64,000 nucleotides of DNA from Brasenia schreberi (lineage: Eukaryota; Streptophyta; Magnoliopsida; Nymphaeales; Cabombaceae), in contig JAYKKT010000090.1 in NCBI GenBank assembly GCA_036023115.1, forward strand, positions 33,402,001-33,466,000, read 5' to 3'. The position numbers and the translations under genes are program-made. Positions 21,701-34,900 of the stretch are shown here, piece by piece. The notes beneath the pieces are model-generated. The model was not told the DNA's origin. It searched no databases and saw only the letters and a list, made by a program, of their open reading frames with translations. Within the stretch, counting starts at the first letter, position 1, and every line of letters starts with the position of its first letter.

Positions 21701-24700
21701 GGTGGTTCTGGAAGAGTTTACAAGGGACAACTTGATAATGGCGAGGTAATGAAGTTTTCCATAGATTCTCTTTTGTTTTATATTGTGTTGTCTGATCGTT
21801 TACAAGTATTGATTCAGTTCACCTGTTCAGGTTGTGGCTATCAAGCAGCTTGACAGGAATGGACTACAAGAAAACAAAGAGTTCCTTGTTGAGGTGTTGA
21901 CGCTTAGTCTCCTTCGTCACCCAAATCTGGTCAATTTGATTGGATACTGTGCAGATGGTGACCAAAGGCTTTTGGTGAATGAGTTCATGCCAATGGGGTC
22001 ATTAGAGGATCATCTACTTGGTATGGTTTGTTGTCTATCTAAAATGGTCCTTAATTCAGGAAGCTATCTTTACATTATGGAATTAATAGAAATACGTCGT
22101 ATCAATTCTCTCTCTCTCTCTCTCCATGTGCATATATATATATATAAATAAATAGTTGTAGAGATGTTATGTTTGTGACTGTATTGTGGTGCTTAAGCGC
22201 ATTCAATCTATTTGGAATCCCATAATGTGAGTTGTCAACCAAATACAAACCTGTAAGGGTCAGGATGTTTAATTTGATATCAATTAATAACTGGATCTTC
22301 TTCTCAATAAAAACACGTTTCATAAATGGAGATGATTTGAGCACCTTATGACTCCTTTTGAATCACTTGAAGATCCTCTACACAGGATGGATTCTAAAAC
22401 TGGTCTTCTACGCTCTAAGTTCTTACCATGTACATTGCAGCTACATGCAGATTGAGAGGAAAAAGAGAAAGGTATTCTAGGTTGATTTCAATGCTGTCAA
22501 CCTACTTACATCTATAATTTTATAACAGGGTCTGGTGTATAGAATTCCGATTCATACTCTTTAATCAAACTGTCTTGTCATGCGCAATTTCTTAACAAGT
22601 TGGCGTTCTTCACTAAATAACTTGCCAACATATTATTTAGAAGGTTTGGTCTGTAGAACATTCAGTGGGGCATCAAATTCAGGAGGCTTCATACAGAATT
22701 ATTTGTACCCAAATTAGGGAGGACCGACCAACTACACTACATGATAGATACTTGTGATTGTTGTGGTGCAAATTGCAATCTCTGTCAAATGGTATCTCTT
22801 TGGGTTTAGGTTTCACCTCCATGATATCAGTCTGACATGTTTCAGTTATGTGGAACTAAGGCCCTAAACTGACAGCATAACATGCAAATAAACAAAAATG
22901 CTCCTGGTGCTCGATTTGACTGTTGTGGTTACAGTATAAAAATTCACCAAATTATGAAATACATTTGCATTTACTGATCAAGTTTGTTGAAGCTCAATGA
23001 GTTCATTGTGAATTGGCATAGCTTATTTGGGTCAGAGACATGATCAGTGATGGGTTTGCAATGATGCTGGTGGTGGCATGTGGATGTGGAGAGCTGAGAT
23101 CCCCATAATTTTCTGATTAGGCAAAGCTGTCATGTCAATGATTATTGTTTGTTGGTGATGTTTTCTACAAATTCTGTGACATATTTTCTTTTCTTGCTAG
23201 GTTAGTGCATGAGTGTTTTTGACTTGCCAATGTTCTGTGGTTAAACTCCATTATGATGGTGACTTTATATTTTCTATTTTGATAAAAAAATTACGTTGGA
23301 AACTAATACGTACTCTGGAGATATTAAGTTCTCATCAACTGCTTATCGTCTTTGCAGATTTGGCACCTGACAAGTCACCTTTGGACTGGTTTTCCAGAAT
23401 GAAGATAGCGACAGGAGCTGCTAGAGGATTGGAATACTTGCATGAGAAAGCGAATCCACCAATTATCTATCGGGATCTGAAACCTTCTAACATTTTGCTG
23501 GACAAAGACTTCAACCCAAAACTTTCTGACTTTGGACTGGCTAAACTTGGTCCTGTGGGGGACAAGACGCATGTATCATCACGTGTAATGGGAACTTACG
23601 GATACTGTGCACCAGAGTATGCTAGTACCGGTGAGCTAACTCTGAAATCTGATATCTATAGTTTTGGAGTTGTTCTACTGGAGCTCATTACTGGAAGAAG
23701 GGCTATTGATACGTCCAGGCAAGTTGATGAACAGAATTTGGTTACGTGGGTATGTATTCTAAATATAGTTCTTTTGATGCATTTAGCTTTGGACATAACT
23801 ACTGATGCTTATCGTTTCCTTTTCCACTTCTCATGATCTTCTAGAAATTTTGGACGCAAATTACCTGCCATGTATTCAGAGAAAACATATAGTAGGTTAA
23901 CTAACGATTGAATCCTCTCTTTCTCTCTCTCTCAACCTGTATCTGTATGGATTCCTAGTGTCACACTTATTTATGCATGCCGGCATGTATACGTGAAACT
24001 TTTGCAGCTCGTAAAAAAACTGGACTAGAAAATGGATGAGATGCAGCATATAAATGCCCATCTGCTTCTCAATAGTCATTGATGTGCCTTCCGTTTCTTT
24101 TCCCTTGTTTTCTTCAACATCATTGAAAATCAATGAGTTCAGGCAACAATGTTCTCGTATTTTGTTATAGGGATTTGCATATGATGTTTGGCCTTTTGGT
24201 TGCATCTTCATAGTCTCCCTCCAATTTGCTTGTAGTTGGTCAAAGCACCTTTTTAGAAGCAGGATCGTGTTTTTAGCCTTTTAGGTCATTGAAGTCTCTC
24301 TGAACATGAATCTTGTCCGACATCACGGTGTGCATTGCCTTATATAGCCTATTTATTGCTTTCTGATATTCTTGCAGAACTTCTACAAGAATTGGGCATT
24401 GTTGTTATGTGATCTACATTAGTTGCATGTTTAAGACAGTGAATAAGGTCATTGTTGTTTACTCGGTAATCGGGAACAACTTAATGCTTGCGTTACATAA
24501 TTTTATTCTCAAGGCGCAACCCATTTTTCTTGATCAAAATAGATTTCCTACACTGGTTATCCAGAATAGTTGCATGTTTAGGATAGTGAATAACGCCATT
24601 GTTGTTTTACTCGGTAATTGGAAACAACTTAATGCTTGTACTTATGTAATTTTATTCTCAAGGCACAACCCATTTTCCGGGATCAAAAGAGATTTCCTGA

Positions 24701-24920
24701 ACTGGCTGATCCATTGCTCGAAGGGAAATACCCAGTAAAAAGTTTGAATCAAGCAGTTGCAGTTGCTGCCATGTGCCTGCAAGAGGAAGCTACCACTCGG
24801 CCGTTCATCGGTGATGCGGTCATTGCCCTTAGTTTTCTATCAACGAGCGGTGATGAATTCAGTAGTAAAGACACTGTTCTTTCTATACCACCCACTCAAG
24901 AAGTGAATAGAGACATTTAA
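18767..24920 (+). CDS. Receptor-like cytoplasmic kinase, subfamily VII (PBS1-like), five exons, 360 aa
   Basis: Exons by GT/AG and frame: 18767-18842, 21579-21745, 21831-22020, 23358-23749, 24663-24920. The phases join without a stop. RLCK-VII kinases act at the plasma membrane and relay immune or hormone receptor signals by Ser/Thr phosphorylation. The N-terminus MSCFPCF has cysteines suited to palmitoylation, with Ser in place of the myristoylated Gly. Kinase motifs: glycine loop [11 protein letters not shown] (65-75), VAIK Lys86, YRDLKPSN with catalytic Asp184, DFG Asp202, activation segment [12 protein letters not shown] (221-232) and subdomain [22 protein letters not shown]. All invariant residues are present and the length is normal for the family. 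Intron 1 is 2.7 kb and intron 3 is 1.3 kb. A partial copy of the exon-5 acceptor lies 149 bp upstream of the real one. I cannot assign a particular PBL number. Confidence 0.92.
20197..20262. repeat. Perfect 24-bp inverted repeat in intron 1 of the kinase gene
   Basis: The arms 20197-20220 and 20239-20262 are exact reverse complements, separated by an 18-bp loop. The right arm's outer and inner words recur directly at about 20303-20350 (GTTGAGATACA and CTCAAATTGAAATAAAAATGAT), so a local duplication created the neighbourhood. In RNA the arms would form a long AU-rich hairpin. Confidence 0.9.
24421..24712 (+). repeat. Tandem duplication covering the acceptor of kinase exon 5
   Basis: About 147 bp at 24421-24567 is repeated at 24568-24712 with roughly 15% differences. 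Each unit includes the polypyrimidine/acceptor (TTTTATTCTCAAG) and the first 45 or so bases of the exon (AQPIF.DQ.RFP). The upstream acceptor, after 24513, opens a frame that leaves the kinase sequence after ten or so residues and does not rejoin the proper frame. The downstream one at 24661-24662 gives the conserved kinase end. Confidence 0.85.
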
Positions 24921-27900
24921 GAAATGATAGGAGGTGATGACGAGCCACTGTTGAGACCATAATGGTATTGGACTATGCATGAAAACAGGAGGGTACCGAA
25001 TAGTGGGCTGTGAAAGACTGTAAAGTCAGTAACTTCCTGTTGTAATGAATATTCTTGGCTCTCCTCCTTTGGTTCTCATTGGTAAATATTGTATATTATG
25101 GAGGTTTCAAGATTTCAAACGCTAATCGAGGGAGTTTTTTGTCATATGCATGGGAAGCAGCATCTTGGAGGTTCATGCTTTTAACTCTTTTTTGTATACC
25201 TTTACCCATTTGTTGTTGTCTTGCTAAACAATTCACGTTACCAGGAACAAAGCCTAACCCCAGTGTATCGTATTCTTTGAAGCTTGTTCTATTTTATACC
25301 TCTACATGCACATGATCTGGTGGTAGGCTTATTGAAATTGCACTATAACAATCAGAAGAGCAGAACTAATAACAGTAATAATAACTATTATGGTGATAAT
25401 ATAATGATCAAAATACCAAACCCCGACCAAGCTTTTACCATGGGTTGTAATGATCAGCTTGCTAATAACTAGTTTTAGTGTTTCTCCAATGATGGTAATT
25501 GACAATGAAGACGAACTAGTTCTATAAGCATAAGAAAGACTAGTTCCTTTGAATGTTTAGTGGCAAAGTATGGAGGAAACTGAACAGCTTTGCCTCTTTT
25601 TTTGTGTGTGGTGCATGTTTGTATGAGCAAAAAATGGTTCAAAACTCTCACTATGGAGGTTGGGGCTGTTGGAATGAAGATCCATTCCTATGAGCCCATG
25701 GAGTGTTGGTATCATGGTGGACTGCACTCTACTCGGTCAGTTACCTAGATGATCTGGATTGACGAACTGTCAAATTGATCATCTCTCACCACAAGAATTG
25801 TTGTCCCTGGACAACCCAACCCACCCCACCCCTTTCCCGACGGTGAAGGGAAACTAGAAGCTTGAAAAGTCGATTGTTGGCCCTTGTGCTTGATTATGTC
25901 ATCAATGGTGCTTTGATATTAATGCATAGCTTTTGCTTTTGCACTAGCTAACCCTACATTACCCGTATTATGAAGGTAGTAGAGGTCGGGTGAATCCTGT
26001 GGTTGTGCTTTGCTCGTTTTTTCATCACCTACCCGAAACAAAAAAAAAGCTTGGGATTTTGGTTGTACAAACATTCCTCTTTTGGAGTGGCAAGCTGGGT
26101 CTAGGCAAGTGGATTAGGATTTTTTAAGGTGAGGTGTACTTGTATTTTGAGTGAGGCGTATTTGAATTTCTCTCTATACAGTGACGGATTGAAGAATTTT
26201 TTTATATTTTAGGTGAGACACGTACTTCACCTTGCCCCTGCCCTAAATTGGGTTTGCCACTGTGCCCAGGTATCGGACTGGGGCTCTCTGGCCGCTTGTG
26301 TTCTGGTTCTGTACAACTATTAGTTTGAATCTAAATCTGCTCACTGGTTTATGTCACTCGAGAACCGACACACAACCAAGTGAAATGGTGATAATCCAAT
26401 AACATCTCAGGTGTTTCGAATATACACAGCCGTTGCTGGCTATTTATCCTTTGGATGGGATCTCGAGTGGTATTCTGACAAGCAATGGAAAGTCGTAGAA
26501 CCTTTTGGTTATTGGTGTGAAAAACACCACAGCCATTTTTGGATCCGGCTGTTGTAAATCCGTCCTTGCTTATATTAATGATATATAGTTGGGTTTGTAA
26601 CCTGGTCTTTATGTCAGGCCTTGATCATCAGCCTAACCGATGGAGGATCGATATTTATGATTGGTGCTTAGTCATTTCATGCTAGACCAATATTTACCAA
26701 GGTTATAGAGGTTCAATGGAAGCAAAAATATCACAATGTGTAAAAAAAACTTAAGAAGCAGCTCATGATTCAAATGAATGTAGATTATATTAACAACAAA
26801 AAGATACATGGCTTGCAATATTCTATAAACTCCGAATGCGAGATTCTTCTTTTAAATAGGAATTTTACCAAAAACCGATGAAAGTTCATATTGAAGGGTC
26901 ATTATTAGAGTGACACCAATAGAAGATAAATTAAAAAGATGTATTAGCTCACAGGCAGGGTGATCTTATACCGACTCACAAGTGACGAATTCAGTTCCAG
27001 GAGTATGCATGTGTGTGTTAGGTTTGGGCATTTCCTTTGTGAAGTTAAATGTTAATTCCGATAATGGTGTGCATGACTAAGTGAATCTAGGGATGTAAAA
27101 CTAAAAGGGCCAGGCTACAAACCCTCGATGACCGCAGAAGCACAGGGCAGCGAGAAGCTTCTGGCAGATCTATGTTAAGGCAAGGTAAGGGCTTCACCAA
27201 ACTCAAAGCTTGAAAAACACATATATAAGAAGCAGTCCACGGTATAAACTGTCGGCTATTCTCCAAGACTATAGCCAATTCACCCACCAAATTATCGCTC
27301 ATAGTCGCTATAAAAGATCAACGATGGATAAACCATGATCATCATACACAGGATTAAAAATAAAAAGGAGCTATTTGCCTCTATCTAAAAAGTTTTTTAA
27401 GTGCACCCATGGCAGGGCGCTGTAGCACCGTTGCTGTTGGTGGGGAGTTCGACTCCCAGAAGGTGCATGCCTGTGTGTTAGCTTCAGCCTCCTCTTGTAA
27501 CAAAAAAGAAAGTTTTCTCAGCAAAGAAAACTATAAACATGAACATGGGGCCCTAGTTCCTGCCTCAAAATTTTTAAAAATAACATTTGGATTGATGGTC
27601 TTAGCCATAATACAGATTTTTTTTGACTTGGCTCCTCAGTGAGTAGACATGGATGTGGACATGCTGCTCATGAGATCAGCACTTTGTCTACTTGTATTCT
27701 ATTTAAATATTTGAACTTGCTATAGATAAGATGAGCACCAAAGCATATTATTGTGACAATATTTCACCCGTTGGCACCTAGAAAATTAGGAACCATCGAT
27801 CATCATTGGACAGGTTTGATCTTGTGAGAAAAGCTTTTACATTCTAATACTTTTTTATTTAATTGACTCTAAAAAATCATACTGGGATCCCCATAGGTCG

Positions 27901-28920
27901 GTGTGAAACTAAACAAGTTGCAATTAATTTGATTTCCAAATTTTATTTGGTCAGATTTTAAACTTAGGGTGTATCTTTCATGAGAACGGTAGACTGCTGG
28001 ACTTCTCATATTTCCAGCTATATTTATCAAGGTATTGCACATATTGCTGCTCAAGCATCTTAATTAACATTCAAAATCGCAGCTTGCTCTATTATTGTTG
28101 TTATTATTATTATTATCATTACCATTATTATTATTGTTATGAATAAAATAAGTAGGTTAGGTTATTTGAATGTTTCAAGAGAGGGAGGTGTTGGGCTTTG
28201 CAGATATCATGTCTTTATTACACAAGGCTGATTGATAACTTCACATGCTATTGAGAAACAAGGCGTGAATGTTGGGAGATCATGTCATCATCACATAAAG
28301 CCTGATTGATAGCTTCAAGTGTTGTTAACAAATAAGATTTGAAATTAGAGAACCCCTATGTGACCCATTCTTTGGTTCCACTATCAACATTGCGTAAACC
28401 AAACCAGATCAAATAGGCCTGAATCGGCGAATCCAATGTAGGGGAAAAAAAGGGAAATGAATAAGAGTGAGGCAAATTCATGCTCACACACACACAAACC
28501 TATTTGATCTTGCATAATTGGATTGAGATTCAGATTCACATTCACATTTGAGACTGGATTAAAACTTTACTCTACTTATCTGTATCTGAAAGGCTGAGAA
28601 GAAAAGCAGATTCCAAGTCTGAACCGTCTCCTACTAAGTATTTGGAATCTGGACCCAAGTCCCAATCTGAAACTCATTTTCACGTATAAACTTGCATAAA
28701 AACATTCCTGTACTTATTTGGCTGGTTGGGTTAATAGTATTGACAATTTGCAAAGCACTTGTTACCAAAAAAAAGTCATTGATATCTGGGTAAGATTGGA
28801 TCATTTATTAGAATCAAAATCCAATCTCAATCCAATCCCATCATCCAATTCTGTCGTGCGATTTCCGTCCCCGTGTAAAGAAAAGTTTGATTGGAAGGCA
28901 ACTTAATCCTTTTTAGTTAC
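24921..28920. other. 4-kb intergenic region
   Basis: The kinase 3' UTR is at the left; I see no second gene. It holds an (ATT)n-rich stretch at 28090-28140. The small ORFs at 25055-25472, 27087-27302 and 27409-27642 have no family features. Confidence 0.5.
26902..26938 (+). mobile_element. Tiny RTE LINE fragment
   Basis: About 37 bp (TTAGAGTGACACCAATAGAA and following) match the LINE segment encoding [12 protein letters not shown] with several substitutions. It is too short to date or orient beyond the match itself. Confidence 0.4.
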
Positions 28921-31900
28921 TTACAAAGACAGGCCTTTCAGGGCATCCCTTGTAAGGGATCACCCTTGCATTGCCGATCCCAAGCCTGGATATAGGAGGA
29001 GGGTTGTGTTAGGCTTCCGACAGTCAGCGTAAAACTTCGTTGGATTTTTAAAACATGGATTACAAAAATTATGAGAATTGTTTTGGGGCGTTTCCGCCTA
29101 GCGACGTGCTGCAGAAGTAAGCAAGGGCCACTACATTTTCGCCCGAATGTAGTGAATCAATTGTAGAGAGAGTTCCCACATCATGGACGGGTGTGGGTAA
29201 AGAAGTTAGTCCTGCTACATTACCGCCCGAATGTAGTGAAAATTTTTCAGAGAGGGTCTCCGCATTTTATTTATGAACAGATGCAGGAGGTAAGGAAGCT
29301 AGTCCTAGATAATAAGATTCGTATTGGTTCTTGGAATATCGAAACATTATCGGGTAAGCTAATGGAGGTGGTAGATACTATGATTCGGAGAAAGATTCAT
29401 ATTCTATGTTTACAAGAGACAAAATGGGTTGGAGAAAAGCAAAGGAGATAGAGGATACAAGTTTTAAATGATGGTACTCAGGTAAAGAAAAGGCTCGAAA
29501 CGGAGTTGGTATTATCATAAATAAAGATTTAAAGGAGAGTGTAGTAGACATACAACGATATGGTGACCGAATCATGATGTTGAAATTAGTGTTAGGAGTA
29601 GAGGTTTTGAATATAGTTTGTGCTTACGCACCCCAAGTAGGACTAGAAGATAGTATAAAGACAGTTTTTGGGGAAGAGTTAGATAAGGTGTTTGAAAAGA
29701 TTTCACTAAGGGAGATGATTTGTTTAGGAGGAGATTTAAATGAACAAGTCGGTAAAGAGGCACTAGGATATCAAGGGATTCATGGAAACTTTAGTTTTGG
29801 GGATATAAACGAGGAAGGTAGGGAGATTTTAAATTTTGCTATGGCATTTGATCTCTTTATAGTCAATACAATCTTCAAAAAACGAGATGAACATTTAATT
29901 ACTTATAAAAGTTGCTTATCACAAACACAAATTGATTACTTTATTTGTAGAAAAAAAGATAGAGCGTGTTGTAAAGATTGTAAGGTAATTCCAGGAGAAA
30001 GCTTAACCACCCAACATCGACTTTTGGTTATGGATTTACAAATAAAAAAATGGACAAAGAAGAAAAGAGTGCATCGAGCTATTTGGACTAAATGGTGGAA
30101 CCTCAAAAGCGAGAAAGAAGATATATTTAAACAGAAAGTCCTTCAAGGAGATGTTTAGAATTATGTTGGCACACCCTGTGATATGTGGAACAATATGGCT
30201 ATACATATTAGGAAAGTGGCGAAAGATGTGTTAGGGGTATCTAAGAGAGGTGTACCGGCACAAAAAGAAGCTTGCTGGTGGAGTGAAGTAGTACAAAATA
30301 AAATCAAGGCAAAGAGGGCATGTTACAAATTACATTATGCCAAGAAAACTAGTGAAACTTTAGAAGCTTATAAGAAAGCAAAGAAGGAAGCGAAAAAAGC
30401 CGGTAGTGAAGCAAAAGCTAAGATTTGGGAGGACTTATATAAAAAACTCAACTCAAAAGAGGAGAAAGAGATATTTTTAGGATAGCTAGGGCTAGAGATA
30501 AGAAAACTAAAGATCTTAATTATGTTAGATGCATAAAAGACGAGGATAAAAAAATTCTAGTGGCAAATGATGATATAAAAATAGATGGAAAAACTATTTT
30601 TATAATCTTTTTAATGAAAATAAAGATGTTAGTATTAGTTTAGGAGATTTAGCCAAGTCAGAAAAGTATATAAACCATAATTTCTATCGATGTATTCAAA
30701 AGAATGAAGTCAAAGAGGCTCTTAAACATATGAAGGGTGGTAAATCGGTAGGACCAAATAATATTCCTATAGAAGTTTGGAAAATACTAGGAGAAATAGG
30801 AATCACTTGTCTCACATGACTATTTAATGAAATATGGAAAAACCAAAAGATGCCCGAGGAATGCAGAGCAAGTACACTTATACCCATATATAAGAACAAG
30901 GGAGACATTCAAAATTATGCGAATTATCGAGGTATCAAGTGAATGAGTCATACTATAAAATTATATGAAAGAATTATCGAAGGTAGGTTAAGACAAGTAT
31001 CAAGTACAACAGAGAACCAATTTGGATTCATGCCAGGCAGATCTACTATTGAAGCAATTCACTTTTTGAGAAGTCTTATGGAACATTTTAGAGTAAAAAG
31101 AAATACCTTCACATGATATTTATTGATCTAGAAAAAGCTTATGATAGGGTAGGTCCTTTGGAGAACTTTGGTAAAAAGAGGTATCCCATTGACATACATT
31201 AACCTTATTAGAGACATGTATGATGGTGCAAAAACATGTGTGAGGACTCATGAAGGAATGACTGACTTCTTTGAAGTTAATATTGGGTTACATCAAGGAT
31301 CAACTTTAAGTCCATACTTATTTATAATGGTGATTGATGAGTTAACAAAACATATTTAAGATGAAGTACCTTGGTGTATGTTATTTGGAGATGACATTGT
31401 ATTAGTGGAGGAGTCTAAGGAAAAAGTTAATAGAAAATTGGAACTATGGAGAGAAACATTAGAAAGCAAAGGCCTCCGACTTAGTAGAACAAAGACATAA
31501 TATATGGAATGTAAATTTGATCATTTGGTTACCTCAGAGGACATAGAAATTAAAATTGGCACACATTGCATCCCCCAAAAGAAAAGTTTTAAATACCTAG
31601 GGTCAATTTTTAAGAGTGATGGAAGAATTGATGGAGATGTTACGCATAGAATTAATGCTGGTTGGTTAAAATGGAGAGGAGCATAAGGTATTCCTTGTGA
31701 TAAGAAGATACCATTAAATTTAAAAGGTAAATATTATAGAGCAGCAATTAGGCCTGCCATGTTTTATGGTTCTGAGTGTTGGGCAGTTAATCATCAACAT
31801 ATATAAAAGATGTCTGTGACAGAAATAAAGATGTTGAGATGGATGAGTGGTCATATAAGAAAAGACCGTATACATAATGAGGTTATTAGAAACAAATTAG

Positions 31901-32214
31901 GAGTGGCACCAATAGAGGATAAAATGAGAGAACATCATTTAAGATGGTTTGGACATATAGAAAGAAGATCAAAAGAAGAACATGTAAGAAGGTTAGAAAA
32001 ACTAAATTTGGAAAGTATTAAAAGAGGTAGAGGACGACCAAAAAAGTGTTGGAAAGAAACAATAAAGAATGATCTAGCTTATTGGGAGTTAACTGCTAAC
32101 ATGGCACACGATAGGGATCTGTGGAATCAAAGAATCCATGTAGCCGACCCCGTCTAGTATGGGAAAAGGCTTAGTTGTTGCTGTTGTTGTTGTTACAAAG
32201 ACAAGCCTTTCAGG
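28921..32214 (+). mobile_element. Full-length but dead RTE LINE with 22-bp TSD (donor copy)
   Basis: The element is 28943-32192. It is bordered by 22-bp direct repeats starting TTACAAAGAC at 28921-28942 and 32193-32214 with one mismatch. The 5' head lacks the first few bases (it starts GCATCCCTTGTAAGGG). The endonuclease is split by a one-base loss near 29440 into frames at 29191-29451 and 29574-30158. In the second part Asp/Asn reads GGDLNEQVG and the terminal TTQHRLLVMD is kept. The RT part has many stops and FGDD in place of FADD. From about 30085 to its end it is almost identical to 3446-5552. The flanking TSD proves that this is the original location and that the matching block at 2-8 kb is the copy. 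Confidence 0.92.
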
Positions 32215-33257
32215 TTTTGAATGTGTCAAGTTTAGTGTTGTGTCTTGCACTCCCAGTTCTATCCTGGCAATTGCAGGGGGGCACACCGCTTCCTCTAGCG
32301 CTTTTCCTGAACTTTAGTGGCTGACACGACTCGCTGACCCCTACACCCCTGAGGAGAAAACAAATTAAATTATCCGAAAAAAATATATCACCCAGTATTA
32401 GTATGTTAATGCCCTTAAAGAGTTGGATTTGGGCCCGGTGCATGATCCTGAATCAAATTGATCCCACCTTGGGATATTTGATCCAGAGTTTGTTTTGAAT
32501 ATGGAACAAAAAGAAAAATGCATCTAATTAGAACGTAACTGCACCGTATATGACCAAATAATTACCTACCTGCTGCTAATTAGCCCTACATATCCATGTC
32601 GGATGTCTGATATGGTGTGGAAAATTTCTTATATTTTCGGCTGGGTAATGTTGCATATTTCATTTTCATGTCAAAAACAGGTTAACCCAAACACAACCAC
32701 ATAGGGTTTCTTGTCGTGTCATATTGTATTGTGCCACGTTATTTTGTGTTGTGTCAAAGATAGGTCTACCCAAACATGACTCTTTCAAATCTCGGTTCGT
32801 GTCTTGTTATTTGTGTTGTTTCGAAGACGTTTCTTTTTTCAAGTTGGAATTGCGTTGTGTCATGTCTTATATTGTGAGTTCTAGGTACTCAGCTTAAACG
32901 GTAATTTTCCAGTTTCTTGTTGTTATAGATTAAAAATACAAAAAGAAAAAGTTTTCAAATACCTCTTTCAGGGTCTCATTTGTAAGGCCTGTTTTTCATT
33001 AATCACAAATATATTTTTGCATTTATTGTTATAGTTTTTTGCTGTGTTTCATTGTGATAAAATTTGTTTATTCTTTCTAATCAAGATTAGATTTTCCTAG
33101 ATATTTTTTCGCAAAAAATGTTTATCATTGTGTTATTGGTATTCAAACACATAATAATCAAAACATTTTTCTTCTAAAAGAAGCTTACCGTCTTGCAGAG
33201 TCGCGATGAAGGGTACAAACCAGAGTCGCGATGAAGGATACCAACCAGAAGACCGGA

Positions 33258-33331
<74 letters not shown>

Positions 33332-33509
33332 GACGGTAAATATAAAATTGCGGAAAGGTTTCACCGAAAACCTGTTTCAGTGCCTCCAGTACCTAACCCC
33401 CCCTCCCTCCTCTCGCTCGCTCGGTCTCTGCATTAAAAGGTTGAGGAGGTAAATTACGACACCTTCTCATGCATCAGTTCTAAATACTTTCGTTTCGTTC
33501 CATTTCGGG

Positions 33510-33582
<73 letters not shown>

Positions 33583-34825
33583 TTCTATGGAGGAAGTCGA
33601 TATGCACGCCATGCATTGGCTCGAACCGCCCTATTTCATCACCTTCCGCCACTTTGAATAGTGTTCAGCCGCTCTCAGCAAGCTTCTTCCACCACCCTCG
33701 ACCGATTTTGTGTCACAGAGTCTGCAGCAGCCACCAACACCGTCCTCTCTAATTTATTTATTTGAAAGTGGTAGTGGTAGCGATGGTGGCCGCCTTTATG
33801 ATCACCACCAACATCGGAAAGAAGCTTGAAAAGGTAGAGGAAAGTGGTCAAGTGTGCAGAAATTGAAGTGAAGGAAAGTCTCTAAATAAGCAAGTGCCCG
33901 AAGCTGCGCAGCGTGAATATCTATATCTATATCTATATAATCCCAAATTTATTCCCGTGAATTTGATTGCGATTCTCAACTGCTAAAAGTTGTACCGAAA
34001 TGTTATGCTTATCGATTGCTTTTCATGTCATTTCTTGAATCCTGCTTGAGCACGAACTTTTGCTACAGGCATCTATAGGCCACGGATGTTCAAAATTGTG
34101 GTAATTTCAGAGGCTTCTGTAGTTGTTTCTGTTTTTCTTAGAGCCACGGATGTTGTTCTTTGGTTCATGTTCAACTAAACAAGAAGAAGACGAGCTAGAT
34201 TACTGGCGTACCATGCTTTGTGTCATGTCATTTTGTACTCATTCTTATGTTGGATTCTTGTGTTAGATATCAGCCATTTTTTTATTTTGGTCATGTTTAT
34301 CTCAAAGGCAGTTCCATTCAAACACAACCCGATTTATTCATATTACTTATGTGGTGTTCTCGTCGTGTCTTATATTGCTGAGCCCACTGGTATCTAATCA
34401 GCTGATTTATAACAATCCATGCTTGTACTTGACCCGAATTTAAAATATTTGTACCTCTAAGTTTTAGGCGTTTTCATCTGGCTTTTGTTGGTATTTTTTT
34501 GGGGGGGTACAATGGGGAGGCTTATACCGGATGCATTCCCCTCAGGGTATGGAACTCGTGATCTTCAGCTTGTGAGTCGACTTCATAGCCAGGTGAGCTA
34601 TTGCTCTTTGGGTGCCTCTGTTGGATGTTTTAATGAGTGTGGTATGAAGCTATCCATTGTTTGGATCTCAGATCGTGTATCAATCCGACATGAATTTGCA
34701 CCCTCACTGCTCGTAGAAAGAGTCGAAGACCTACATATATATCAGGTCTGAAACGTCGACAATTCTACTCTTGTAACTGATTCGAATTTGTGGAGATTCT
34801 ACCCATGAAGACCCTTGTACTAATT

Positions 34826-34900
<75 letters not shown>

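Noticed and set aside
25055..25472. Small ORFs after the kinase gene
   Set aside because: They lie in the kinase 3' flank, with no family pattern or splice context.
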